Part shown: piece by piece, positions 1-8,487 of the stretch
Position numbering within the stretch: the stretch's first letter is position 1
Layout of the letters: every line of letters begins with the position of its first letter
Assembly: GCF_005047635.1 (NCBI RefSeq)
Contig: NZ_SUKC01000017.1
Span: 1 to 64,000, forward strand
Direction: 5' to 3'
Source: Arthrobacter sp. CAU 1506
GTDB taxonomy: Bacteria > Actinomycetota > Actinomycetes > Actinomycetales > Micrococcaceae
Length of the DNA: 64,000 bases
Made by a program: the position numbers and the translations under genes
The notes under the pieces: generated by a model
Told to the model about the DNA's origin: nothing
Databases searched by the model: none
Seen by the model: the letters and a program-made list of their open reading frames with translations, nothing else

Positions 1-172
1 TGCCGAATTCGCCCTTGGTGCGGGCTTCGGCCAGCTGCTCCAGTGCGGTGTTCGCGCCGGCCACGTAGGTGGCGTGGTGCTTGGAGTGGTGCAGCTCCAT
101 GATCCGGGCCGAGATGTGCGGCTCCAGGGCTGCGTAATCATAGTCGAGCTCGGGCAGTTCGTACTTGCTCAT
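1..172 (-). CDS. sodA: Superoxide dismutase, Mn/Fe type (N-terminal part only)
   Basis: The reverse strand from 172 to the window edge encodes 57 residues beginning [18 protein letters not shown], followed by [14 protein letters not shown]. This is the conserved N-terminus of Mn/Fe superoxide dismutase, including the first metal-ligand histidine region. The enzyme converts superoxide to oxygen and hydrogen peroxide in the cytoplasm. The start is an ATG preceded by AGGAAG at normal spacing. The rest of the gene lies outside the window. Identification is secure; the choice between Mn and Fe cannot be made from this part. Confidence 0.95.
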   Translation of the reverse strand, partial: MSKYELPELDYDYAALEPHISARIMELHHSKHHATYVAGANTALEQLAEARTKGEFG

Positions 173-401
173 GTTCTTCCTCTTCTCGTCGGAATTACTG
201 TGCGGAAAACTACTACGTGCACACTTCCAGCCGGCACGGACAACAGATGGTTGGCCCGCCAGGCTGCCAATCCTCATTCAAGCATGACCGGGGCTGGCGC
301 TGTAGCGGATTTCGCCACTGACGTAGCGCGACATCCGCAGCCTGATGGGCGGTTTGCCGCCTGACATGACCGTGCAGCTGGGCTCTCGGTCCGGCTGGGG
401 G

Positions 402-3400
402 TCACCTCGTGCAGTCGCAGAGCCCGGCGAAGGCCCCCAGTTCTTCAAGGCCGGCGGGCCGTGCCGGCAGGTAGTCGGTCAGGGCGCGGGAGCGAACGAT
501 GACCGCCCGCCACTGTCCGCGCGAGACAGCAACGTTATTGCGGTTCCGGTTGAGCACGAATTCCATTCCGCGCGGAGCTTCCGCTGCGGCGGACACAGCG
601 GTGGAAACGATCACGACGGGTGCCTCCTGCCCCTGGAACTTGTCGACCGTGCCGACCCTGACGTCCGACAGCCCGGCGTCGTCGAGCACCCCGCGGATCA
701 GCTGGACCTGGGCGTTGTAGGGAGCCACCACCAGGATGTCCGCTCCGGCCAGCGGCCGGGGCTGTGCGGCTGCATCTTCACGCCAAAGCAAGCCGACGTG
801 CCGGCGGACCTGAGCTAGCACTTCGGCGGCTTCTTCCGGCGACGACGTGGCATTGCCGGCGTGGTCCACACATACGCACTCCACTCCGGCTGGAGCTCCC
901 TCCAGATGGCGCAGCGCTGCGGCCGGGGCGGATTCGAGCCGTCCGTCGTAAGCCAGGACCGATACCGCCCGGCAAAGGTCCGGATGCATGCGCCAGCTGC
1001 GGGCCAGGAAATAGCCCAGCTCCGGCGGCAGGGTGGCATGCCCGGCGGAGAGCCAGCCGAGGGCGGATTCGTCCACAGGTTCCGGGTGCGTTCCCTGGGT
1101 GACCTGCGGCAGTTGCTGCGGATCGCCCAATAGCAGCAGCCGCTTGGCGGCGCGGGAAACGGCCAAGGTGTTCGCCAGCGAGAACTGGCCGGCCTCGTCA
1201 ATGACCAAAAGGTCCAGCGACTTGGGCGGGACCGCCGAACCGGTCATGGTCCACGCAGTTCCGCCGATCAACGCGCCGCCCGGCGACTCGAGCAGCCGGA
1301 TGACATCGTCGGTACTCCGGTTGTGCCAGGGCAGGTCCTGCCCACCGTTCGGTTTCTTGGCGACCAGTTCCGCGGGCACGCCGGCCTTTTCGATGGCGGC
1401 GCGCAGCATGTTGTCCACCACGGCATGCGACTGGCCAACCACGCCGACTTTCCAGCCCCGTGCCACCAGCCGGGCGATGGCGTGCGAACCGACATAGGTC
1501 TTGCCGGTGCCGGGCGGGCCCTGCACGGCCAGGTAGGAATCTTGCAGATCTTCGACCGCGGCGGTGATCGCGTCTACGTAGCCGTCCGGGTGGTCCTGGA
1601 CTTCTGGCAGTTGGGCCAGCGTTGCCAGCCGTGGCGGACGGCGGCGCAGCAGCTCCAGTGCCGGATCGGCGGGGAATCCGGGCAGGATGTCAGCCACGGC
1701 GGCGGCAAGGTCGGCGATCGCCTGGCGGATGGAAGTGGTGCGCACCGGTCGGTCCGGCGTCAGGGCTACCGGGAACTCGATGTAAGCCTCGGCGTCGCGC
1801 GGCAACCGTTCCTTGACCAAGAGCGTGTCTTTCACGCCGTCCGCGCCCAGTGCCAGAACCTCGGTATCGAAACAGAAGGCACGGTGGTTGACGCCGTCGT
1901 TCTGTTCGGAGAGGAACGCCGGGTAAGGCAGGTCATAGAGGCGGCAGAGCGGGCTGCCTTCCTTGATGGTGGAACCGGGAGCCAGCCGGCCGGTCAAGCG
2001 GAGCACTCGGATCGGGTTGCTGCGGGAGTTCGGCTTCGCCCACTCGGAAACTACCTGGGCGGACTCGACGGTGAAGACGTCGCGGACGTCGGCCCAGTCT
2101 TCGATCGGGGCATCCAGACGGTCAAAATGCGCCCACCAAAACTGTTTCTCTTCGCGCCGGTGGTAGCCAACGGATGCCGCGACCATGGCGACTGCCTGCT
2201 CGTCCGGCGAAAGTGATTCGTTGCGGCTCGCGGCACTTTCGGTCGCTGCCGTCACGAAGTCCAGCAGCCGCCGTTCCTGCGGCAGCAACGGTCCGCCGTC
2301 GTCTTCCGGCGTGGCAGCGGACACGGTCGGCGCGGTCGCAGCTAAGCGGCCCGGGACAACGCCGCGTTCGGCGGCCAGTCGCAGCAGCCAGTTGCGCAGT
2401 TCCAGCGTGGATAGGCAGTCATACTCGTTGTAGTCCGCGATGCTCTTGAGGATGGTGTCCGCCTCGGCGTCATTGCCGGTATCCCGGGCAGTGCAGTATT
2501 GCGCGTAAGCCACCACCGAGGCGCCGGCGTCTTTAACGTCGCCGGCACGCAGGTTGTCGCCCATGTAGAGCGGTTCCAGTTTCTTGATGCTGTAGGAATT
2601 CTCCGAAATCCGCAGGCTGTGCCGGACCGTGTCGTACAGGTCCACCAGGATGCCCTCGCGCAGCAGCTCATCCACGGTTTCCTCGCCGACCAGATGCTGC
2701 AGCGATAGTCGGCGCAGCGCTGCTTTCTCGTAGTTGGCGTAGTGGTAGATGTGCAGGCCAGGGTGGCGGCGGCGTCGCTCGGACACGTAGTCCAGGAAGT
2801 CCGACAGCGCCTGCCGTTCGCCGGCCCGGCTGTGTGCCCAGAAAGGTTTGAACGGTGCCGGGCTGCCCACGGCCGGAGGGTTCTCCACTACGCCGAAGAG
2901 GTACTCCAGCCCCCAGACTCCGGCTTCGTCCTGCCAGAGCGGGTCGCCCTCGAAGTCGAAGAAGATATCACCCGGGTCCGGGACCGGCAGCCGTCCGAGG
3001 GTGTGCTGATCCAGCACCCGGTAGGCAACGGTGTGTTCGGCACCGTCTTTGCGGAAAGTGACCGCGCCGTCCGGTTCGGCGGTGCCGGCCTGCATTTGCG
3101 CCTGGTCCCGCAGCCGGGCCAGTGCGCTGTCGGGCGCTTCGCCCGCGGGCAATTCCAGAGCGGCCAGTTGGTCGATGGTCTGGATTCCCGCCGCGCGGAG
3201 TTTGCGGCGGCGGACGGTACTCATGTTTGCCACCAGCAGCAGATCGCGGTGCAGCTCAACTTGTTCGGCACAGTAGTCGCAGCGGCCGCACGCCTTGATC
3301 CGTTCGTCTCCCCAGCGCACCCTTGCCGGCTGGCCACGATGATCGGCAACCAGGTCCAGAAACCGGCCGCGGCGTTCCCGGTAGACCGGCAGCAGGTCAG

Positions 3401-3977
3401 TAAGGCTGTGGTCGCTGTGCCGACCGTCGCCGAGGACCAGCGTCACCGTCGGCGCGGTGCTGATGCCCGCTTGGAGGAGCTGGTCTCCGTAGGCGGCCAA
3501 CTGCAGCAGCGCGGTGACCTTGGCGTGGCGGGCCAGCTTGGTGTCATAGACGGCGTAAGCCGGGGCGCCGCCGTCGTGCTGGGTCTTGACCAGGAAATCA
3601 GACCGCCCATGGAAGCCGCCGTCGAAAAAGGACGCCTGGAACACCACATCCGCGCCGGACTCCAGCGCCGCAATGGATTCGGCATGCTTGGCGCGCAGGT
3701 CATCACGCGTGTAACTGTGTGTCTCGGCAATCTCCACCACACCGGCGCCGAAAGCGTCGCGGAACTCCTGCAGCACCCGGTGCTCGTGTACGTCGCCCAG
3801 TGCCGCGGTGCGCTCGAGCATCTCGTCCCGGCCGAAGTCCGGCACCGGGGAGCGACCCAGTTTCTCGTCCAGCTTGCGCAACAGTTGGTACTCGCACTGG
3901 GCTGCGGTGACCAGATCGGTGGCCGTGTAGACCAGGTCAGGGTCAGCCCCGTCGACGTTGGAGTCGAGCAGAAACAC
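402..3977 (-). CDS. TM0106-type RecB-like nuclease fused to SF1 helicase (Dna2-like)
   Basis: A protein of 1191 residues. The N-terminal third is a PD-(D/E)XK nuclease of the TM0106 family: D127 in RSDFLV and D145-T-K147 fit the metal-binding core. C28 together with C230, C233 and C236 (CGRCDYC) matches the four-cysteine iron-sulfur pattern of Cas4, AddB and Dna2 nucleases. The C-terminal part is a superfamily-1 helicase with Walker A GPPGTGKT (K826), Walker B DEAGQ (D927, E928), a GDPQQLPQV motif and QGQEAPVVIVSTA. I chose the GTG at 3977 because AAGGAGG lies just upstream; a longer frame reaches 4034 but has no such site. The role is probably DNA repair or end-processing; a defence role is possible but unsupported by the neighbours. 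Confidence 0.9.
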   Translation of the reverse strand: MFLLDSNVDGADPDLVYTATDLVTAAQCEYQLLRKLDEKLGRSPVPDFGRDEMLERTAALGDVHEHRVLQEFRDAFGAGVVEIAETHSYTRDDLRAKHAESIAALESGADVVFQASFFDGGFHGRSDFLVKTQHDGGAPAYAVYDTKLARHAKVTALLQLAAYGDQLLQAGISTAPTVTLVLGDGRHSDHSLTDLLPVYRERRGRFLDLVADHRGQPARVRWGDERIKACGRCDYCAEQVELHRDLLLVANMSTVRRRKLRAAGIQTIDQLAALELPAGEAPDSALARLRDQAQMQAGTAEPDGAVTFRKDGAEHTVAYRVLDQHTLGRLPVPDPGDIFFDFEGDPLWQDEAGVWGLEYLFGVVENPPAVGSPAPFKPFWAHSRAGERQALSDFLDYVSERRRRHPGLHIYHYANYEKAALRRLSLQHLVGEETVDELLREGILVDLYDTVRHSLRISENSYSIKKLEPLYMGDNLRAGDVKDAGASVVAYAQYCTARDTGNDAEADTILKSIADYNEYDCLSTLELRNWLLRLAAERGVVPGRLAATAPTVSAATPEDDGGPLLPQERRLLDFVTAATESAASRNESLSPDEQAVAMVAASVGYHRREEKQFWWAHFDRLDAPIEDWADVRDVFTVESAQVVSEWAKPNSRSNPIRVLRLTGRLAPGSTIKEGSPLCRLYDLPYPAFLSEQNDGVNHRAFCFDTEVLALGADGVKDTLLVKERLPRDAEAYIEFPVALTPDRPVRTTSIRQAIADLAAAVADILPGFPADPALELLRRRPPRLATLAQLPEVQDHPDGYVDAITAAVEDLQDSYLAVQGPPGTGKTYVGSHAIARLVARGWKVGVVGQSHAVVDNMLRAAIEKAGVPAELVAKKPNGGQDLPWHNRSTDDVIRLLESPGGALIGGTAWTMTGSAVPPKSLDLLVIDEAGQFSLANTLAVSRAAKRLLLLGDPQQLPQVTQGTHPEPVDESALGWLSAGHATLPPELGYFLARSWRMHPDLCRAVSVLAYDGRLESAPAAALRHLEGAPAGVECVCVDHAGNATSSPEEAAEVLAQVRRHVGLLWREDAAAQPRPLAGADILVVAPYNAQVQLIRGVLDDAGLSDVRVGTVDKFQGQEAPVVIVSTAVSAAAEAPRGMEFVLNRNRNNVAVSRGQWRAVIVRSRALTDYLPARPAGLEELGAFAGLCDCTR

Positions 3978-4149
3978 AGTGCCTCCTTGCTCACGGACAA
4001 AGGTGCCACCCCGGCAGGCGGCGGGTCCCCCCAACGATATCCCGCCGCCGACCGGTGCCTGCCGGCACCTAAAGATGTATCAGCCGGCTCGGACAGTTTC
4101 GGAAGAAGCGCCGATCTCTGCGCGGGTCTGGTCTCCATGCGGGTCTCCA

Positions 4150-4229
4150 CGCGCTCGCTGGCGCTCGCTTGGTCGACCACCGGGGCGTTCGCTTGGTCGA
4201 CCACCTGGCGCTCGCATGGTCGACCACCG
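4150..4229. repeat. REP-like intergenic element with three GGTCGACCACC copies
   Basis: The core GGTCGACCACC occurs at 4171, 4195 and 4218, each preceded by a variant of GCGCTCGCTT, giving units of 23-24 bp. The nearby GCGCTCGCTGGCGCTCGC adds a short repeat. The gap from 3978 to 4467 has no convincing gene. From general knowledge, similar GCTCGC/GTCGACCACC sequences recur between genes in actinobacterial chromosomes. It is not a CRISPR array, because the units abut without unique spacers. Confidence 0.65.
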
Positions 4230-4467
4230 GGCGCATGGAACGTTACGTCGCCTGTTACGCGATGTGACCACCGTCTCTGACATGTGCCAGCCGGACTGGC
4301 TAAGGTAGCACTAGCTTCAAGAATTGTGGCCGCCAAGCTCCGACTTTGGCCACATACCAACCCCACGCTCGTTGGGTGGTTCGGATGACGAAGCGGCCTG
4401 CATCAGCCACTGGCTACCGGTGCGGGCAAGAGCACCCGAAAGGACTCGGCGCCCGGCGCCGGCAGCC

Positions 4468-4617
4468 ATGGACACCCTTGAATCCCCGCAACTCCAGGTC
4501 TTAAGCCTGGCCGACTACGAGCAGGTCTCCGCAGCAAGGGAAGCCTTTGTGGACTTCCTGCTGGATGCGGCAGTGCAAACCCGCGGGCAGCAGCGCGCCG
4601 TCGCCGCGGCCCGATGA
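4468..4617 (+). CDS. Small ORF overlapping the PIN-domain gene (antitoxin position)
   Basis: This 49-residue frame starts MDTLESPQLQVLSLADYEQ and its stop overlaps the ATG of the downstream PIN-domain gene by four bases (ATGA). That is the arrangement normally seen for an antitoxin before its VapC/FitB toxin. The sequence has no ribbon-helix-helix or AbrB motif that I recognise, and there is no clear ribosome-binding site before the ATG. It may be a degraded or unfamiliar antitoxin, or simply not a gene. Confidence 0.35.
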   Translation: MDTLESPQLQVLSLADYEQVSAAREAFVDFLLDAAVQTRGQQRAVAAAR

Positions 4618-5168
4618 CCACAACGACCCAGTCAGCACCGTCCGCCTCGGGCCCCGTGTCGGCGGCCGGTCCTGCGCCAGCGGCCACCGCCACGCCGGCA
4701 CCCACCGCCACGCCGGCGGCCGCCGAGGGCTCCGGACGTCGGCGAGCTCGCGGTCTGCTGCTGGACACCGACGTGGTCGCCGAGCTCAGGCGCGAGAACC
4801 CGGACCCCGCCGTCGTGGAGTTCCTGCAACGGCGTCGCCGCTCGCGCGTCTACATTTCGGCTTTGACACTGGGGGAGCTGCACGCGCTCAGCGCCCAGGA
4901 CAGCGCACTGTCCGGGCAGGCGGATTCGTGGCTGGTCGAGCTGACCGAGCGGTTCGCGGCCTACATCCTTCCGGTGGACCTGCAGGTGGCCGCGGCGTGG
5001 GCGCCGTTGGCCATCCAGGACGTTCCGGCCGTCGAGTCGCTGATCGCCGCGACAGCCGTAAAACACTGCCTCACGGTGGTTTCCGGCAACGCGGAAGGCT
5101 ACCGCCGGCTCTCGGTGGAGGCCTGCGACCCGTGGCAGCGGCCCGGGGCGCGTAGCGCCGGCGACTAA
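4614..5168 (+). CDS. PIN-domain protein, FitB/VapC-like putative toxin
   Basis: A protein of 184 residues. After an odd Ala/Pro/Thr-rich leader of about 45 residues (with tandem TATPA units), it has a PIN domain: D51 in LLLDTDVVAELRR, E89 in TLGELHAL, and VESLIAATAVKHCLTVVSGN. The acidic residue before LIAATA is glutamate (E141) rather than the usual aspartate. PIN toxins cleave RNA with Mg2+. The closest pattern is FitB (LDTNVISELRR). No FitA antitoxin sits immediately upstream; a FitA-like gene lies 1.8 kb away on the other strand. A start further in, after the leader, is possible. Confidence 0.75.
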   Translation: MTTTTQSAPSASGPVSAAGPAPAATATPAPTATPAAAEGSGRRRARGLLLDTDVVAELRRENPDPAVVEFLQRRRRSRVYISALTLGELHALSAQDSALSGQADSWLVELTERFAAYILPVDLQVAAAWAPLAIQDVPAVESLIAATAVKHCLTVVSGNAEGYRRLSVEACDPWQRPGARSAGD

Positions 5169-5198
5169 CAGGGCGGGTTGCCTCCGGTTCGGCTAACA

Positions 5199-5235
5199 CC
5201 GGCGAATAACCCCGGCGAATAACCCGGGCGAACAG
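5199..5235. repeat. Short tandem repeat CCGGCGAATAAC
   Basis: CCGGCGAATAAC occurs at 5199 and 5212, with a degenerate third unit CCGGGCGAACAG at 5224. The units lie in the 325-bp gap between the PIN gene and the Nramp-like gene. The gap holds no other recognisable gene. Confidence 0.6.
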
Positions 5236-5428
5236 CCTCGGGAGGACTGACAGGAAGGCGTCCGGGCGGGCAGCCCGGGCCCGTCAGGGTGTGCAAAGGG
5301 ACACAGTCACGCAGCTAATTTCCCTCCAGCGGAGCCTCCGCGGCGACAAACGGTTCCCCCTGTGGCCCCTTCGGTGATTTACTGACCGGGCGTTCGGAAC
5401 GCGTGAGAAACTAAACGGGGTCCGGTGA

Positions 5429-5454
5429 CGGGCGGCACTCTTGCCGCCCGTTTT
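5429..5454 (+). terminator. Intrinsic terminator or attenuator in the Nramp-like leader
   Basis: CGGGCGGC (5429-5436) and GCCGCCCG (5443-5450) form a perfect 8-bp stem with a six-base loop, followed by TTTT. It sits only 39 bases before the start of the Nramp-like transporter and 260 bases after the previous gene. It therefore fits an attenuator in the transporter leader at least as well as a terminator of the upstream gene. I could not match the leader to a known riboswitch. Confidence 0.7.
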
Positions 5455-5493
5455 CTGCGGACAAGCTCCATTACGGTAAGGAATACATGGCTC

Positions 5494-6804
5494 ATGGCCA
5501 CTGAGAACAATGCCCCGGGCGCGCTTGATGCCGCTGTCCGGGTGGACAACGACGGCGGCGCTCCCGCCAAGTGGAAGATTGTCGGTCCCGGCCTCGTCGT
5601 CGCGGCCACCGGCGTCGGTGCTGCGGACATGGTCGCTACCCTGGTGGCCGGTTCCCGCTACGGCTACGGCCTGTTCTGGGCGGTGATCGTCGGCGTCATC
5701 CTGAAGATCATCCTGGTTGAGGGCGCCGGGCGATTCTCGCTGGCAACCGGCAAGACGATCTTCGAGGGCTGGCGCTCGCTGGGCCGCTGGACCACCTGGT
5801 ACTTCGGCCCGTACATCATGATCTGGGGCTTCGTTTACGGTGCCACCGCAATGTCATCGGCGGCGCTGCCGTTGGCCGCGGTGTTCCCGGTGCTGCCGCT
5901 GTGGGCCTGGGCCATCCTGATGGGCTTGGCCGGTTTCGTCATGGTGTGGTTCGGCAAGTACGCCATGTTCGAGAAGATCACCGCCGTGCTTGTCGGGCTG
6001 ATGTTCGTCACCGTGGTCGGGCTGGCCATTATTGCCGTGCCCAACATCCCGGAAATGATCGGCGGCCTGGTGCCGATGATCCCGCAGGAAGAGGGCGCCA
6101 TGTTCTACACGCTGGCGCTGGCCGGCGGCGTGGGCGGCACCATCACGCTGGCTGCCTACGGCTACTGGCTGCGTGAAAAGGGCTGGCACACCCCCAAGTG
6201 GATGCGCGTCATGCGGATCGACAACTCCGTGGCCTACATCATGACCGGCATCTTCGTGATCGCCATGCTGATCGTCGGCGCCGAGGTGGTCCGTACCGCT
6301 GGCGTCTCGCTGAGCGCCGGTGACGAGGGCCTGCTGGATCTTTACGACGTGCTGAAGCTCGAGTACGGCGACGTGGTCGGCACCGGCTTCCTCATCGGCT
6401 TCTGGGCGGCGTCGTTCTCCTCCATCATCGGCGTTTGGAACGGTGTTTCCCTGATGTTCGCCGACTTCTGGGGCAACATGCGCAAGAAGGAGTCCGGCCA
6501 CCCGGACACCCGCGTGGGCGGCAAGTACTTCAAGTTCTACGTGCTCTGGCTGACCTTCCCACCGATGATCCTGTTTGCCCTGGGCAAGCCGATTGCGCTG
6601 ATCCTGCTCTACGGTGCGCTCGGATCGCTGTTCATGCCGTTCCTGGCACTGACGTTGCTGGGCCTGCTCAACGGCAAGCGCATTCCGAAGGAGTGGGCCA
6701 ACCGGCTCCACACGAACATCGCGCTGGGTATCTGTGCGCTGCTGTTCGTCATCCTGGGCGTGCGCCAGTTGTGGACCGCCATCGCCCCGATCTTCGGCGG
6801 CTGA
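5494..6804 (+). CDS. Nramp-related metal transporter without the DPGN motif
   Basis: A membrane protein of 436 residues with about eleven hydrophobic segments. The first helix reads GPGLVVAATGVGAADMVATL, which aligns with the start of Nramp transporters, but the usual DPGN metal-binding motif is replaced by GAAD. The sixth helix reads GGVGGTITLAAYGYW in place of the usual MPH. It therefore belongs to the Nramp-related group, whose substrates may differ from Mn2+/Fe2+. The start is the ATG at 5494, with AAGGA eleven bases upstream. A terminator-like hairpin precedes it, suggesting control by premature termination. Confidence 0.82.
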   Translation: MATENNAPGALDAAVRVDNDGGAPAKWKIVGPGLVVAATGVGAADMVATLVAGSRYGYGLFWAVIVGVILKIILVEGAGRFSLATGKTIFEGWRSLGRWTTWYFGPYIMIWGFVYGATAMSSAALPLAAVFPVLPLWAWAILMGLAGFVMVWFGKYAMFEKITAVLVGLMFVTVVGLAIIAVPNIPEMIGGLVPMIPQEEGAMFYTLALAGGVGGTITLAAYGYWLREKGWHTPKWMRVMRIDNSVAYIMTGIFVIAMLIVGAEVVRTAGVSLSAGDEGLLDLYDVLKLEYGDVVGTGFLIGFWAASFSSIIGVWNGVSLMFADFWGNMRKKESGHPDTRVGGKYFKFYVLWLTFPPMILFALGKPIALILLYGALGSLFMPFLALTLLGLLNGKRIPKEWANRLHTNIALGICALLFVILGVRQLWTAIAPIFGG

Positions 6805-6819
6805 TCTCGGACACTGCCT

Positions 6820-6849
6820 GCTGCCCCGTACCGTCCGGTGCGGGGCAGC
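6820..6849 (+). terminator. Stem-loop after the Nramp-like gene
   Basis: GCTGCCCCG and CGGGGCAGC form the lower stem, extended by a G-U pair and three further pairs around a GTCC loop. It begins 15 bases after the transporter stop. It lies between convergent genes and probably serves both. Confidence 0.75.
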
Positions 6850-6920
6850 ACTGTTTAAAACGACGACGACGGTGCCTGCCGCCGGTTGCTGCAGGCGGGC
6901 TCGGCCTTGTGGCCGGTTGC

Positions 6921-7133
6921 TTAGTGCGGGCCGGTCCGGCCGCGACCGCCGCCTTCAGTTTCATCGCCGCCGACCATCGACGCGAGGAGATCGTCGGCTT
7001 CGCCCAGTCCTCGGACAACCTGGACAAGGATGGCACGGGCTTCGGCCTCGGGCGTGCGATGGTGCGCCTCCGCAAGGATCCGGAGTCCTTCCAACGTCCT
7101 GGCATCCAGATCCGGCACGGTCAGCGATTCCAT
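6921..7133 (-). CDS. FitA-like ribbon-helix-helix antitoxin, orphan
   Basis: A protein of 70 residues: MESLTVPDLDARTLEGLR followed by ILAEAHHRTPEAEARAIL. This matches the FitA/StbC ribbon-helix-helix pattern, in which a short beta strand is followed by a helix pair with the EAEAR segment. FitA proteins bind their operator and neutralise a FitB PIN toxin. I chose the ATG at 7133 because AGGAAAGG lies eight bases upstream; a GTG at 7142 is the alternative. No toxin gene follows it: the downstream neighbour is the convergent Nramp-like gene. A FitB-like PIN protein lies at 4614-5168 on the opposite strand. Confidence 0.78.
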   Translation of the reverse strand: MESLTVPDLDARTLEGLRILAEAHHRTPEAEARAILVQVVRGLGEADDLLASMVGGDETEGGGRGRTGPH

Positions 7134-7203
7134 GACAGCCACCTTTCCTGGGGACGCACGGCGCCCCGGATGCCGCCCATGCTAGACCCGCGCGGGCCCG
7201 GTG

Positions 7204-8451
7204 TCAGCGCAAGGGATCGAACGGCCGGATCTCGTCCGGCACGCGGCCGGTGACAATCTGCTCGGCCAACAGTTTTCCGGTGGCCGGGCCCAGCACAATG
7301 CCCCACATCCCGTGGCCGCCGGCAACGAAGACGCCGGGGGAGCGGGTGGCGCCCACCAAAGGCAGTCCGTCCGGCGTGACCGGGCGCGGGCCCACCCAGA
7401 TGTCCTCGAGATGCTCCAGATCCATGTTGGTGAACAGCGGGCGGACCGAGGCCAGGATGGCGTCGATCCGGCCGGTCTGCAGCGGCTCGTCCGGACCGCG
7501 GAACTCCATGGTTCCGGCGATGCGCAGCCGCCCCTGGTACGGGGTGCAGGCCACCCGGCGGGCGGGGAAGTAAATGGGGAACTCGGCGGGCTGGTCCGTT
7601 TCCACGCTGAAGGAATATCCCCGGCCGGCCTGCACCATGGTGCGCACGCCCAGTGGCTTGGCAAGCTCAGGCAGCCATGCCCCCGTGGCCAAGACAACGA
7701 CGTCGGCATGGAACGGCTCTTGGGCATAGGTCTCCACCGAGATCCCGGTGTGGCCGTGGCGCAGTGAGCGGACCTCGGCGCCCGGGACGATCTTCCCGCC
7801 GCGTTCCACCACCGCTTCCGCCAGCGCCTCCACAAACGGGCCGGGCTCGAGGAACCGCTGTCCCTCCAGTTCGAACACCGTGGAAACGGCGCCGGACAGC
7901 TGCGGCACCTTCATCTGGGCGTCGTCCAAGCGGGTCAGCGGAGCGGACTGGCCGGCCTTCTCCACATTGGCCAGCTCGTGAACAAAGTGGTGGCTGTCCT
8001 TCTCGTCTTCGAAGCCCACAATGAAGGGGCCCTTCCGCGTCCAGGCTTCGACGCCGTTGTCCGTCAGCTCGTCGAAGCACTCCAGCGCCATCCGGTCGAT
8101 CGGCGTCAGCGCGGCCATGGTCCGGTCCCACGCCTTCTGCGTGCCGTGCAGGGCGAAGCGGGCCAGGAACTGCCACAGCTGCGGGTCCAGCCGCGCAGGA
8201 ACGTGCAGCGGCGCCGCGGGGTCAACCAGCGCCTTCGGGCCGTAGGTCCAGAGGCTCGGATCCGACAACGGCATGGCCATGCCGGGCGTTAGCCAGCCCG
8301 CGTTGCCCCAAGATGCGCCGGCCGCGACACCGGACCTGTCCAAAACGGTCACTTCCACGCCGCGTTCCTGCAGGTGCCAAGCGGTGGCCAGCCCCACCAT
8401 GCCGGCCCCTACAACGACGGCGGTGCGGGGGGCGTGTGCGCGAGAGTACAT
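7204..8451 (-). CDS. dadA: D-amino-acid dehydrogenase (FAD-dependent oxidoreductase)
   Basis: A protein of 415 residues. The N-terminal Rossmann motif VVVGAGMVGLATAWHL and the following VLDRSGVAAGASWGNAG are typical of DadA, as is the C-terminal FVAGGHGMWGIVLGPATGKL. The enzyme oxidatively deaminates D-amino acids to 2-oxo acids and feeds electrons to the respiratory chain. The ATG at 8451 is preceded by GAGGAG; a longer frame to 8484 is less likely. It is divergent from an Lrp/AsnC regulator, the usual arrangement for amino-acid-inducible catabolic genes. Confidence 0.9.
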   Translation of the reverse strand: MYSRAHAPRTAVVVGAGMVGLATAWHLQERGVEVTVLDRSGVAAGASWGNAGWLTPGMAMPLSDPSLWTYGPKALVDPAAPLHVPARLDPQLWQFLARFALHGTQKAWDRTMAALTPIDRMALECFDELTDNGVEAWTRKGPFIVGFEDEKDSHHFVHELANVEKAGQSAPLTRLDDAQMKVPQLSGAVSTVFELEGQRFLEPGPFVEALAEAVVERGGKIVPGAEVRSLRHGHTGISVETYAQEPFHADVVVLATGAWLPELAKPLGVRTMVQAGRGYSFSVETDQPAEFPIYFPARRVACTPYQGRLRIAGTMEFRGPDEPLQTGRIDAILASVRPLFTNMDLEHLEDIWVGPRPVTPDGLPLVGATRSPGVFVAGGHGMWGIVLGPATGKLLAEQIVTGRVPDEIRPFDPLR

Positions 8452-8487
8452 CAGTGCTCCTCGGGTTGTTTCTGCTCTCGCCACCCA

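Noticed and set aside
2742-4280. 512-codon forward frame
   Set aside because: It is the antisense shadow of the nuclease-helicase gene, whose protein shows clear motifs.
5169-5493. Known riboswitch (guanidine, Mn or Mg class) before the Nramp-like gene
   Set aside because: The terminator hairpin is clear, but no conserved segments of the ykkC, yybP-ykoY or M-box classes are present.
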